Below, piece by piece: positions 7,272-14,667 of a stretch of DNA of 37,630 nt (position 1 is the stretch's first letter; the number at the start of each line of letters is the position of its first letter). Source of the stretch: CAZWVA01 sp964636885 (GTDB taxonomy: Bacteria > Desulfobacterota_D > UBA1144 > Nemesobacterales > CSP1-2); assembly GCA_964636885.1 (NCBI GenBank), contig CAZWVA010000021.1:1-37630 (forward strand). Direction: 5' to 3'. A model generated the notes under the pieces. It worked only from the letters and a program-made list of their open reading frames with translations. It was not told the DNA's origin and ran no database searches. The translations under genes and the position numbers were made by a program.

Positions 7272-7484
7272 TCACTTCGTGTCTTCTAAGATAAACGTTA
7301 TTCTTACATGGGCTCTGTACTCGGTGATTTTCCCCTTCTCTATATGTGCGTTCAGCTTGGTGACCTCAAGACCCGTAAGACCGCGGAGTGTCTTATTTGC
7401 CCTCTTAAGGGCGTTCTGGACTGCATCTTCCCACGACTTTTCTGACGACCCAATCACCTCTGTTACTCTTGCTACGGCGGCCAT
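7272..7484 (-). CDS. Dodecin-family protein
   Basis: Starting at the ATG at 7484, which follows a perfect AAGGAGG ribosome site by 5 bases, the product is 70 residues, the normal dodecin length. A longer reading frame from 7526 exists but lacks a ribosome site and would add 14 residues. The pattern VTEVIGSSEKSWEDAVQNAL, then RANKTLRGLTGLEV, then AHIEKGKITEYRAHVRITF is the beta-alpha-beta-beta dodecin fold. Dodecins form hollow dodecamers that store flavin or bind calcium. The tryptophan that stacks on flavin in archaeal dodecins (in an L-x-W-x-E-V context) is Gly here, so classic flavin stacking may be absent and the calcium-dodecin/SecE2 type is possible. It is a single-gene unit on the minus strand. 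Confidence 0.88.
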   Translation of the reverse strand: MAAVARVTEVIGSSEKSWEDAVQNALKRANKTLRGLTGLEVTKLNAHIEKGKITEYRAHVRITFILEDTK

Positions 7485-7637
7485 AATAACCTCCTTTAGT
7501 GCTGGATTTAACCCTAGAACTATCAAATCCTGTAAACAAAGTCAAGTGTTTTTCCTCTTCGTACCATGAAAAGGTTGTGGTCTTATCTGGAAGGCCTTAA
7601 AGACGGGGCAATTTATCTCCAGATACCTTACGATAAT

Positions 7638-7666
7638 TTGACAAACCGCTATAAAGAGTTAAAAAT
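7638..7666 (+). promoter_or_regulatory. Putative promoter of the PhaB-type reductase gene
   Basis: A consensus TTGACA lies at 7638-7643, with an A/T-rich -10 candidate (AAAAAT at 7661-7666 with 17 bp spacing, or TAAAAA one base earlier). The -10 match is poor, so a supporting activator is possible. The gene's AGGAGG ribosome site and ATG (7713) follow about 45 bases later. Confidence 0.4.
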
Positions 7667-7712
7667 CTAGACTTACTCCGAGCGAAACCGAAAGTCCCTA
7701 GGAGGTGTAGAT

Positions 7713-8471
7713 ATGATAAATGACTTACACGACCTAAGCGGCAAGGTTGCTCTTGTCACCGGGGGTTCGAGGGGTATCGGTAGGGCGATATGTCTTGTCC
7801 TTGCCGAGGCCGGGGCCGATATCCTACTCAACTACGCGAGAAGCGACAAACAGGCGGACGAGGTAAAGAGAGAAATAGAGAAGATGGGGAGGAGGTGCGT
7901 TACTGTCCGGGCTGATGTGAGTAAGTTTGAGCAGGCCCAGAACCTTGGAAAAGCGGTTATGAACCATTTCGGAAGGGTTGATATTCTGGTAAATAACGCA
8001 GGTGTAAACAGGGACAGAACGCTTCGCAGAATGACCCCTGAGCAGTGGAATGAGGTTATTCAGACCAATCTAAACAGCGTGTTTAACTGTACCAAAGCGG
8101 TGGTTGAGTCTATGGTCGCTCAGAAAAGCGGAGTTATAATCTCCATCTCATCGATAATAGGGGAGATGGGAAACGTCGGTCAGACTAACTACGCCTCCAC
8201 TAAAGCGGGGATAATCGGGTTTACAAAGAGCCTGGCGAAGGAACTCGCTAGTAGCAACATCCGTGTAAACGCCGTCGCTCCCGGATTCATAGAAACGGAT
8301 ATGCTTGGTACGGTGCCGGAGGATATAAGAAAACAGATACTGGCACAGATTCCACTGGGGAGATTTGGCACCCCGGAGGAGATCGCCCTTGCCGTTCTCT
8401 ATCTATGTTCCCCCGCTGCAAGTTGGATTACCGGGATCACGCTCAGGATAAACGGTGGACATTACATTTAA
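7713..8471 (+). CDS. Acetoacetyl-CoA / 3-oxoacyl-ACP reductase (PhaB/FabG type)
   Basis: A 252-residue short-chain dehydrogenase. The cofactor loop TGGSRGIGRA (~17-26), the NNAG motif (~92-95), the catalytic Ser in ISISSIIGEMG (~144) and the YASTK motif (Tyr/Lys of the active site, ~159-163) are all present. The phrase around NVGQTNYAS is typical of PhaB and FabG enzymes. PhaB reduces acetoacetyl-CoA to (R)-3-hydroxybutyryl-CoA, the monomer for PHA synthase; FabG performs the analogous step on ACP. The gene faces the phaC operon tail to tail (52-bp gap), which favours the PHA role, but a fatty-acid FabG role cannot be excluded. An AGGAGG site precedes the ATG. No ketothiolase is visible in this window. 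Confidence 0.85.
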   Translation: MINDLHDLSGKVALVTGGSRGIGRAICLVLAEAGADILLNYARSDKQADEVKREIEKMGRRCVTVRADVSKFEQAQNLGKAVMNHFGRVDILVNNAGVNRDRTLRRMTPEQWNEVIQTNLNSVFNCTKAVVESMVAQKSGVIISISSIIGEMGNVGQTNYASTKAGIIGFTKSLAKELASSNIRVNAVAPGFIETDMLGTVPEDIRKQILAQIPLGRFGTPEEIALAVLYLCSPAASWITGITLRINGGHYI

Positions 8472-8523
8472 TCCTAGGAGGGTTGTTTTATTCCTCGTTC
8501 TCTAATGCCTAAATCCAACTGGT

Positions 8524-9591
8524 TTACTTAGACCTCGCTATTAGCCAATCGGCAACCCTTGGCCAGAGCTCTTTTAGAGATTTGCTGCTTACCGAGAGCC
8601 CTATATGACCCGTTGGATAAATAATGGTTTCCTTATCCTCACTGGATATTAGATCGTTAAAGACCACACTGGAAGCGGGCGGTACCAGATGGTCATGCTC
8701 GGCTATGAGGTTTAGAACGGAACACTTTATCTTTCTAAGGTCAACGAGCTTTCCGTTTATTCTAAGCCTGTTTTGTACGAGTAGGTTTTCTTGATAACAG
8801 TACTTGATGAACTCTCTAAAAACCTCGCCCGGAACCGGGATGTTATCATTAAGCCACTTCTCCATTGCAAGGAAGTTCTCGACGAATTGTTCGTTATCGA
8901 CGTTTTCATAAAAACTCACGTATTTTGATACGAGATTCTGAATCGGCTTCATAAGGAGAAACCCAGTCTGGAGAAATTCCGGGGGGACGTTTCCAAATGC
9001 CTCTACGAACTTGTCAACGTCAAAATTAGACTTATCCCCCCACAGATTAAGGGTTCCTTCGACCTTAAAGTCGATCCCGGCGGTCATGAGAATCAGGTTC
9101 TTTATGTCTCCTGGATGAAGCGCCGTATACATGACAGACATCGTTCCACCCATACAATAGCCCATCAGGCTTACCTTGCGGGAGCCCGATATCCTCTTAA
9201 CCTTATCCACAACCTTCTTTATGTACCTGTTTATATAGTGGTTGAGGTTTAGGTTCTTATCCTCGTCACCGGGGACTCCCCAGTCTATCATGTATACGTC
9301 TATTCCCTTTTTTAGCAGGACCTCGACGACGCTTCTCCCCGGTTTTAGATCGAGTATGTAGGGACGGTTTACAAGGGCAAATACCATGATTAGGGGAACG
9401 GGATAGGGGTTCTCGGTTACAGGACGATAATGAAGGAGCCTCAGTTTGTTTTCTGTAAATACGACCTCATGTGGGGTTGTGCCCACCTTAACCTCCGGAG
9501 GGTTTATTAGGGCCACTTCCACCGCCTTTACGAGCCTCTCTTTCGCTTTCTCGGCTTCCCTGATTAAGGATTCCAGGTAATTCGTTGTCAT
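8524..9591 (-). CDS. phaC: Class III polyhydroxyalkanoate synthase subunit PhaC
   Basis: At 355 residues this matches the size of class III PhaC (the catalytic subunit of PhaC/PhaE synthases). The lipase-like box GYCMGG (144-149) places the catalytic Cys at 146; Asp300 in AEHDHLVP and His329 in PTGHIG complete the triad, in line with the Allochromatium vinosum enzyme. It polymerises (R)-3-hydroxyacyl-CoA on the surface of PHA granules. A GGAG ribosome site precedes the ATG at 9591. It is the last gene of the minus-strand operon phasin-PhaE-like-PhaE-like-PhaC. Class III enzymes need a PhaE partner, and the two small upstream genes are the obvious candidates. Identification is secure. Confidence 0.95.
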   Translation of the reverse strand: MTTNYLESLIREAEKAKERLVKAVEVALINPPEVKVGTTPHEVVFTENKLRLLHYRPVTENPYPVPLIMVFALVNRPYILDLKPGRSVVEVLLKKGIDVYMIDWGVPGDEDKNLNLNHYINRYIKKVVDKVKRISGSRKVSLMGYCMGGTMSVMYTALHPGDIKNLILMTAGIDFKVEGTLNLWGDKSNFDVDKFVEAFGNVPPEFLQTGFLLMKPIQNLVSKYVSFYENVDNEQFVENFLAMEKWLNDNIPVPGEVFREFIKYCYQENLLVQNRLRINGKLVDLRKIKCSVLNLIAEHDHLVPPASSVVFNDLISSEDKETIIYPTGHIGLSVSSKSLKELWPRVADWLIARSK

Positions 9592-9679
9592 TGGATTTAC
9601 TCCTTAAGATTCACCCTTTACAGGGTGTATCACCTACCTTGATTTTTACCGACTAGGGTCCCAAATAAATCGATCTGGG

Positions 9680-10120
9680 CTACTTGGTAGGAGCTCTCTT
9701 TGAGGCCTTTATCTCGTCAACCTTATCCATGAGGTCGTTTATCTTGGCCTCGATGTTGTTAATGGAGGATAGGACTCTATCAATATCGGTCTTTGTTGGA
9801 ATACGCATATTCCTTAGGCTCTTCTCTATAACATCGTCGAGGTATTTCTTAAACTCAGAAGACTTTTCAACCGCTTTTCCCATATTCGCGGCAAAAAGCG
9901 GGCTGTTAAGCCACATCTCCAGGGCTTCGGACATCGTTTTTTCCCACGTCTCGTAAAACCTCTTGTAGTATGCGATGGGATCAAACTCGGAAGCATTACC
10001 CCCTTCGCCTTTACTCATAATCGGGCTCTTCATCCATATATCGATCGCTTCGGACATCGTCTTTTCCCATGCTTCATAGAACTTCTTGTAAAACTCTCCG
10101 TAGTCAAAATCCTTACTCAT
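9680..10120 (-). CDS. Small PhaE-like subunit with internal duplication
   Basis: A 146-residue, mostly helical protein. A ~25-residue motif occurs twice: YKKFYEAWEKTMSEAIDIW (about residues 11-29) and YKRFYETWEKTMSEALEMW (about 52-70), each followed by a K/N-SP turn. Downstream come an EFKKYLDDVIEKSLRNMRIP segment and a short C-terminal coiled coil (~108-138). The single copy of the same motif plus the same PT-x-D-(I/T)-D linker occurs in the preceding gene, so the two are paralogues. Both the position directly upstream of phaC (88 bp) and the W-x-(K/N)-SP motif fit PhaE, the non-catalytic subunit of class III PHA synthase, but normal PhaE is much longer (around 350 residues in A. vinosum). 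Its start overlaps the previous gene by 8 bp and uses a GGAGG site inside it. Confidence 0.65.
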   Translation of the reverse strand: MSKDFDYGEFYKKFYEAWEKTMSEAIDIWMKSPIMSKGEGGNASEFDPIAYYKRFYETWEKTMSEALEMWLNSPLFAANMGKAVEKSSEFKKYLDDVIEKSLRNMRIPTKTDIDRVLSSINNIEAKINDLMDKVDEIKASKRAPTK

Positions 10121-10490
10121 CGCTTTTCTTCCTCCTCGTCTTTGATCTCGTTTTCTTACGCTCTGCTGTTGGTTCTGGGCTGACCTCGAGTTTTCTTATC
10201 TTCTCTTCTAGGTGGTTCAGCCTCTCCTGAAGCCTGTCCAGAGAATCTTTGAGTTTATCCGTATCATCCCTTGTGGGAATATACCTCTGTTTCAGTGTTC
10301 GCTCTATGGTGTCCTGTATGTATCTCTTAAACTCGATTGATTTTTCAATCGCCCTTTCCATACTGTTTGTAAATAGAGGACTCTTTAGCCAAATATCAAC
10401 CGCTTGAGATGCCGATCTCTCCCAGGATTCGTAAAGCTTCTTGAAGTAGCCAAAGTAATTCGATTCCTCTTCCTCGTCTTTCTCAGGCAT
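10113..10490 (-). CDS. Small PhaE-like protein with basic tail
   Basis: A 125-residue helical protein and paralogue of the next gene. It has one copy of the shared motif (YFKKLYESWERSASQAVDIW, ~15-34, followed by LKSPLF), the EFKRYIQDTIERTL segment (~53-66), the PTRDDTDKLKDSLDRL linker leading into a predicted coiled coil (~76-105), and a Lys/Arg-rich tail ending in SDE. The basic tail could bind nucleic acid or acidic granule surface, as with some PHA granule proteins; this is inference. GGAGG precedes the ATG at 10490. It is the second gene of the PHA operon and overlaps the third by 8 bp, suggesting coupled translation and a fixed ratio of the two proteins. Likely a synthase partner (PhaE) or granule-associated protein. 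Confidence 0.62.
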   Translation of the reverse strand: MPEKDEEEESNYFGYFKKLYESWERSASQAVDIWLKSPLFTNSMERAIEKSIEFKRYIQDTIERTLKQRYIPTRDDTDKLKDSLDRLQERLNHLEEKIRKLEVSPEPTAERKKTRSKTRRKKSDE

Positions 10491-10589
10491 GGGAGTCCTC
10501 CTCGACTCATTATGGAAATCCTCTATACATTATACCCTTCTCTCTCAAAAGGGGCTACTTGGAAGGGCATCCTATAAAACACCGGTCTT

Positions 10590-10991
10590 TTATGATTTGA
10601 AGAGGTTTAAACTCTCCTCAAATGCCGCAAAGGCCTTTTCAGCCGCCTTATGAGTGAGGTTTAGCAGGTCCTTTGTGAATCTATCCGATACGTTTCTTAC
10701 CAGTTTTACGTATTCTCTCTGGGCGCTTGTCAGTCTATCGAGGTTTCCGTTCGGGTAGAGACTGGGAAAATCCTTTGGAAGCCTTTCAAGAGCCGATTGT
10801 AACTGCTCTATGTATCCCTTCTGAACCTTAAAAAACTGCTCGATCTGGGAGTCTATAAACCTCTGGTTCTCCTCCCAGAGGGAAAGGGTGAATTCAAGAC
10901 CTGAGAGGTAACTGTCCTTTACAAGACCGCCAATCCCCTTAACGAGTTCACTAAAATCCTCCACCTTTACTTCCTTTTTCTTTTCTACCAT
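10590..10991 (-). CDS. Phasin-like PHA granule protein
   Basis: A 133-residue all-helical protein with long amphipathic stretches (FSELVKGIGGLVKDSYLSGL; FIDSQIEQFFKVQKGYIEQL) and no signal peptide or membrane helix. Size, helicity and place as first gene of the PHA synthase operon fit a phasin, the small protein that coats PHA granules and controls their size. No sequence motif defines phasins tightly, so the call rests mainly on context. The gene has an AAGGAGG-like site (AAGGAGGC) before its ATG at 10991 and a near-consensus promoter at 11023-11051. The 99-bp gap to the next gene may allow differential expression, since phasins are usually made in excess over the synthase. Confidence 0.6.
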   Translation of the reverse strand: MVEKKKEVKVEDFSELVKGIGGLVKDSYLSGLEFTLSLWEENQRFIDSQIEQFFKVQKGYIEQLQSALERLPKDFPSLYPNGNLDRLTSAQREYVKLVRNVSDRFTKDLLNLTHKAAEKAFAAFEESLNLFKS

Positions 10992-11022
10992 CCAAATTGC
11001 CTCCTTGTTTTTGGTTGGTATT

Positions 11023-11051
11023 AATATAATATCGCTCTAGTCGGCTGTCAA
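11023..11051 (-). promoter_or_regulatory. Near-consensus promoter of the PHA operon
   Basis: On the minus strand TTGACA (11046-11051) and TATATT (11023-11028) are separated by exactly 17 bp, placing transcription start near 11016 and giving a ~25-base leader with the ribosome site of the phasin-like gene. This is one of the strongest promoters visible in the window. Confidence 0.7.
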
Positions 11052-11059
11052 GGTTTTTC

Positions 11060-11073
11060 TTCGCATTTGCGAA
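11060..11073. promoter_or_regulatory. 14-bp palindrome upstream of the PHA promoter
   Basis: TTCGCA-TT-TGCGAA is a perfect inverted repeat whose edge lies 9 bp upstream of the -35 box (about -44 to -57). Position and symmetry fit a dimeric regulator, more likely an activator than a repressor. The TTCGCA/TGCGAA arms differ from the TGC-centred PhaR sites I know, so the regulator is unidentified. Confidence 0.45.
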
Positions 11074-11310
11074 AAATAAATATATAGCAATTTCAATATA
11101 TTAATAGAATAAACAATTGGAATCTATGGCATTAGCGAATAAAATTAGAAGGGTTTCTCCTTGTAAACACCCCGTATCGGTGAGCCGAACCGCGTTTCTC
11201 TTTTCTCTAACCGGGAGGGTATGGCAGTTTACTTTCCGATATATCAGGTAGAATCTAGTGTCTTACTCTGTGAGCCAGATGTTATAATCCTTTTCTAAAA
11301 GGGTGTTTCC
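11074..11310. other. A/T-rich intergenic region without a gene
   Basis: This part of the 319-bp gap between the PHA operon and the solute-binding gene is A/T-rich to about 11150, then more mixed. I see no ORF, tRNA or strong hairpin. A good -10 (TATAAT, 11283-11288) lies 22 bases before the TTG start of the next gene, but no convincing -35 accompanies it. Confidence 0.4.
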
Positions 11311-12426
11311 TTGATCCCTTCTATCCTGTTTTTCTTTTTGATCCTGCTCTTTCCCTGGGGCTACCTCTACGGTCAAAACCCCTACGATTACGGGCCAAAT
11401 ACGGTTGTCCTTGGCTGTCTTCTCCCTCTAAGCGGTGAATATGAAACGGTGGGAAAGAGGGCATTAAGAGGGGTTCTTACCGCAACCGATGTATTCTCCT
11501 CAGGGGGTAGGGTCCGGATAATAGTTAAAGACACGGGAGGTGGCACCTGGGACATCAGGAAATCGCTTGAAGAGATGGTTAGGGAAGATGGGGTATCCCT
11601 GGTAATAGGACCCATTCCGAGTACCTCGATCGACGAGATAAGAGGAGATATAGAATCCCTAAGGATTCCGACCTTGGTTTTTCCACTCTCCGAAGGGGTA
11701 CCTCTGGGTAATCCCTATATCATTGGGTTTTCCTATTCGATAGAAAGACAGGCGGATGTACTTGCAAGGTACGCTGTGCAGGAGATAAGGATAAAGGACT
11801 TTGCCATCCTCCACCCCAGGACCCGACTCGGAGAACTGTTTAAAGAGGCATTCGCCAAATCTGTAAAGCGACTTGGCGGAAATATAACATACACAGGCTC
11901 TTACGATTCAAAACTCACCGATATCACTATGGAAGTCGAATGGATAAGGGCGGCCCATCCAGAGGCGATTTTTATCCCAGATGGCGCCACCCGATCGGGT
12001 GAGCTGATAATGAGACTCAAGAACCGGCTACCCCCCGGTAATACGATCTTTCTCGGACCTAACACCTGGAATAGCCCTGCCTTTCTAAGGACCGTAGGCG
12101 GGGAGGCGGACGGGGTTATATTTAAGGTTCTCTTTACGGACTTCTTCTTCCCAGACAGCAGAAGATGGGTAGATTTTAGCTCCGGCTTTAAGAGTGCCTT
12201 TAAAGAAGAGCCGGGATTCCTTGAATACCAGGTCTATGAGGCCGTGAGGCTGATCCTCGGCGCATTAAGACCTCCTATCGAAAGAAGGGAGGAGGTGATG
12301 GAACGACTCCTCCATGGAAACAACCGGGATTTCGATATAACCCGAGGCCTAAACGGCGGTTTGGAGATAGCACCCAAACCGTTTATCCTTACCGTGGAGG
12401 ATGGAAGGATACGTAAGATAAGGTAA
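11311..12426 (+). CDS. Type I periplasmic solute-binding / receptor-family protein
   Basis: The 371-residue product starts with a signal peptide (IPSILFFFLILLFPWGYLYG, ~2-21), then VVLGCLLPLSGEYETVGKRA, the hallmark opening of periplasmic binding proteins of the Leu/Ile/Val (Peripla_BP_6) type. Later landmarks are LVIGPIPS, the interdomain AILHPRTRLGELFKEAF and IFIPDGATRSGELIMRL segments, and a C-terminal EYQVYEAVRLILGAL helix. These proteins capture amino acids, amides or aromatic acids for ABC importers, or act as sensors; related folds also activate penicillin-binding proteins (LpoA). No ABC permease or ATPase genes lie nearby, so it is an orphan and its ligand is unknown. The TTG start is the only one giving a full signal peptide; no strong ribosome site is seen. 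Confidence 0.8.
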   Translation: MIPSILFFFLILLFPWGYLYGQNPYDYGPNTVVLGCLLPLSGEYETVGKRALRGVLTATDVFSSGGRVRIIVKDTGGGTWDIRKSLEEMVREDGVSLVIGPIPSTSIDEIRGDIESLRIPTLVFPLSEGVPLGNPYIIGFSYSIERQADVLARYAVQEIRIKDFAILHPRTRLGELFKEAFAKSVKRLGGNITYTGSYDSKLTDITMEVEWIRAAHPEAIFIPDGATRSGELIMRLKNRLPPGNTIFLGPNTWNSPAFLRTVGGEADGVIFKVLFTDFFFPDSRRWVDFSSGFKSAFKEEPGFLEYQVYEAVRLILGALRPPIERREEVMERLLHGNNRDFDITRGLNGGLEIAPKPFILTVEDGRIRKIR

Positions 12427-12447
12427 ACCCGTTCCATAGAGGCGTTT

Positions 12448-13263
12448 TTAATACGCCCCTAAAAAGTCGTGTCGACCGGGAGAAAGGTAACCGATTACAA
12501 AAAACGTAAAGAGAATAACCCCGAACCCCAAAACGGCACCTAAGGCGGACTTCCTTCCTCTCCAACCGGCGGCAAGCCTTCCGTGAATAAGCACGGCGTA
12601 TAGAAACCATGTAACCATGGACCACGTTTCCTTCTGCCCCCATCTCCAGTCTTCCTGCCAGATCTCCTTTGCCGAGAGTAGCCCTAATGCCAGCCCTGCG
12701 GTGAGCAGGGGAAAACCCACAATGAGACAGAAATGGTTAAGGTTGTCGAGTGCGGTAAGCGAAGGCAGTTTCCTTAAGAAGTTTCCCATTCGCTTGGATT
12801 TTATCCTTTTTTCCTGGAATATGTATAGGACCCCCACGATAAAAGCAAACGTGAATATGGCCTCTCCGAGAAGGGTAAGAGTGATATGAACCAGGATCCA
12901 TGGGTTCTTAAGGGAAGGATCGTGTTCTATGATCCCCTGGGGAAGGATAATGGATGGTAGGGCCATGAGAAAGGCAAGCGGTGCTATAAACGCCCCTAGA
13001 ATAGGGGTCTTAAACATCGCCTGTGAAACTATATAGACTAAAGCGATGAGCCATGAGAATAGGTAGAGCGATCTATCAAGCCCTCCGGCTATAGGGTACC
13101 CCTTTAAATATAGGATGACCAGACTAACCGTATGGAGTAAGGCCCCTATTCTGAATATACCGAATCCAGACGTCAAAACCTTTTGCCTCTGGGTCCAGAG
13201 GTGGGCGAAGTAGAAAAGGGAAGAGGTAAAGTAGCAAACCACGATAAACCAATGCCAATCCAT
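12448..13263 (-). CDS. CcsA/CcmC-type cytochrome c assembly protein
   Basis: A 271-residue integral membrane protein with about eight hydrophobic segments. The segment WRWGQKETWSMVTWFLYA (~217-234) is a form of the tryptophan-rich WWD motif of haem-handling proteins (CcsA, CcmC, CcmF, HemX), which in the common version reads W-G-x-x-W-x-W-D-P-K-E; here the central part is RWGQKE, so the DP is absent. A conserved His-containing loop (ILVHITLTLLGEAIF, ~122-136) fits the family's haem ligand. In the system II pathway CcsA brings haem across the membrane to be attached to cytochrome c; HemX-like proteins instead influence haem synthesis. It follows prfA on the same strand by 51 bp. CcsB/ResB is not in the window. 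Which of the two roles applies is open. Confidence 0.8.
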   Translation of the reverse strand: MDWHWFIVVCYFTSSLFYFAHLWTQRQKVLTSGFGIFRIGALLHTVSLVILYLKGYPIAGGLDRSLYLFSWLIALVYIVSQAMFKTPILGAFIAPLAFLMALPSIILPQGIIEHDPSLKNPWILVHITLTLLGEAIFTFAFIVGVLYIFQEKRIKSKRMGNFLRKLPSLTALDNLNHFCLIVGFPLLTAGLALGLLSAKEIWQEDWRWGQKETWSMVTWFLYAVLIHGRLAAGWRGRKSALGAVLGFGVILFTFFVIGYLSPGRHDFLGAY

Positions 13264-13314
13264 AGATTCTATTTTAATGTATAATGGAACACAAGTACAA
13301 TTCGGGTTAAGAGA

Positions 13315-14388
13315 TCAGGATACGACGGTTTTTTTAAGATTTTCGGCCTGATAGTAGGCGATGAGGGTCTCTATCAACTCATCCAGGTCTCCATCTAGGA
13401 TGGCTTCCAACCGATGAAGGGTAAGCCCTATTCGGTGGTCCGTAACCCTGCTCTGCGGAAAGTTATACGTTCTTATCTTCTCGCTCCTCTCTCCTGTCCC
13501 TACCAAGTCACGACGCGTAGTGGATATCTCTCTAAGACGTTTCTGTTCCTCCAACTCGTATAGCCTGGCCCTAAGCATTCTCATGGCCTTTGCCCGGTTC
13601 TTGTGCTGTGATCTTTCGTCCTGACACTGGACTACGATCCCAGTTGGAAGGTGCGTGATCCTTATGGCCGAATCCGTCTTATTTACGTGCTGTCCACCGG
13701 CGCCGGAGGCCCTAAAGGTATCTATCCTTAGATCCCTCTCATCCAACGTAACCTCGACCTCATCGGGTTCTGCAAGAACCGCCACGGTCGCCGTGGAGGT
13801 GTGTATTCTGCCGCCTGCCTCGGTAGCAGGTATCCTCTGGACCCTGTGTACGCCGCTTTCGTGTTTAAGCCTGCTGTAGACGTTTTTCCCTTCTATAGAT
13901 GCGATTACCTCCTTGAGGCCGCCGATTCCCGTTTCGCTGATACTCATTATCTCGACCCTCCATCCCTTCCTCTCCGCATAACGCGTGTACATCCTGAAGA
14001 GATCCCCGGCAAAGAGGGCCGCTTCCTCCCCGCCCGTTCCTGCCCGAATCTCGAGAATGACGTTCTTTGTATCGTTTGGGTCCTTGGGTAGAAGTGCTAT
14101 ACGGAGCCTCTCCTCAAGCTCTAAGCGCTTGCCCTCTAGTGCCGCAATCTCAGCGCGGGCAAGCTCGCCAAGCTCCTTATCCTCGATCAACACCCTGTTC
14201 TCTTCTATCTCCCTTAGGGTTTTTTTGTAGTCCCTCCAGATCTCAACGACCTCGCTTATCTCGGAACGCTCCTTTGAATAGCGGTGGATCTCAGATGGGT
14301 TTATACCAGGATCGCTAAGGATCTTCTCTATTTCCTCGTATTTTTTCTCCACCTCTTCGAGGCGTTTTATAATCCCAGTTTCTACCAT
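13315..14388 (-). CDS. prfA: Peptide chain release factor 1
   Basis: The 357-residue protein has the full RF1 architecture: an N-terminal helical domain, the GTGGEEAALFAGDLFRMY segment (~116-133), the PAT codon-recognition tripeptide in HRVQRIPATEAGGR (~180-193), and the catalytic GGQ in RASGAGGQHVNKTDSAIRIT (~225-243). PAT rather than SPF marks RF1, which reads UAA and UAG stop codons and triggers peptide release, with the GGQ glutamine as the methylation target of PrmC. The PrmC gene, often next to prfA, is not adjacent here; a cytochrome assembly gene follows instead. The start at 14388 lies 68 bp from the divergently read coiled-coil gene, so promoters for both must be in that gap. Confidence 0.97.
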   Translation of the reverse strand: MVETGIIKRLEEVEKKYEEIEKILSDPGINPSEIHRYSKERSEISEVVEIWRDYKKTLREIEENRVLIEDKELGELARAEIAALEGKRLELEERLRIALLPKDPNDTKNVILEIRAGTGGEEAALFAGDLFRMYTRYAERKGWRVEIMSISETGIGGLKEVIASIEGKNVYSRLKHESGVHRVQRIPATEAGGRIHTSTATVAVLAEPDEVEVTLDERDLRIDTFRASGAGGQHVNKTDSAIRITHLPTGIVVQCQDERSQHKNRAKAMRMLRARLYELEEQKRLREISTTRRDLVGTGERSEKIRTYNFPQSRVTDHRIGLTLHRLEAILDGDLDELIETLIAYYQAENLKKTVVS

Positions 14389-14456
14389 TCCAGGTATTAA
14401 TATTTACACATCTTGCAAAAATTTCAAGATAAGGTTAAACTTGTTATGATAAGATT

Positions 14457-14666
14457 ATGAAAACAATGGATATTCTTGAAAGCAAGATAAAAGAGGCGCT
14501 TCTTAGAAAGGCCGAACTAGAGGCCGAGCGTATGAATCTCGTGGAAGAGGTTGCGAGGTTGCGAAAAAGCATTATGGAAATCGAAAGGGAAAAACAAGAG
14601 ATCAAGATGAGGATAGATCAGATTATAGAGAAGTTGGAGCTTTATCTTCTCAGGTCCGAGGCATAA
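14457..14666 (+). CDS. Short coiled-coil protein next to zapA (ZapB-like)
   Basis: A 69-residue, almost wholly helical and highly charged protein with heptad-like spacing throughout (KIKEALLRKAELEAERMNLV; RLRKSIMEIEREKQEIKMRI). It ends one base before the TTG start of zapA, so the two are co-transcribed. ZapB of E. coli is a coiled coil of similar size that binds ZapA at the division ring; a ZapB-like role is inferred from size, structure and location, not sequence identity. No Shine-Dalgarno sequence precedes the ATG, and a TATGAT -10 candidate (14445-14450) would place transcription start at or next to the ATG itself, so a leaderless transcript is possible. A second in-frame ATG lies at 14466. 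Confidence 0.6.
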   Translation: MKTMDILESKIKEALLRKAELEAERMNLVEEVARLRKSIMEIEREKQEIKMRIDQIIEKLELYLLRSEA

Positions 14667-14667
14667 A

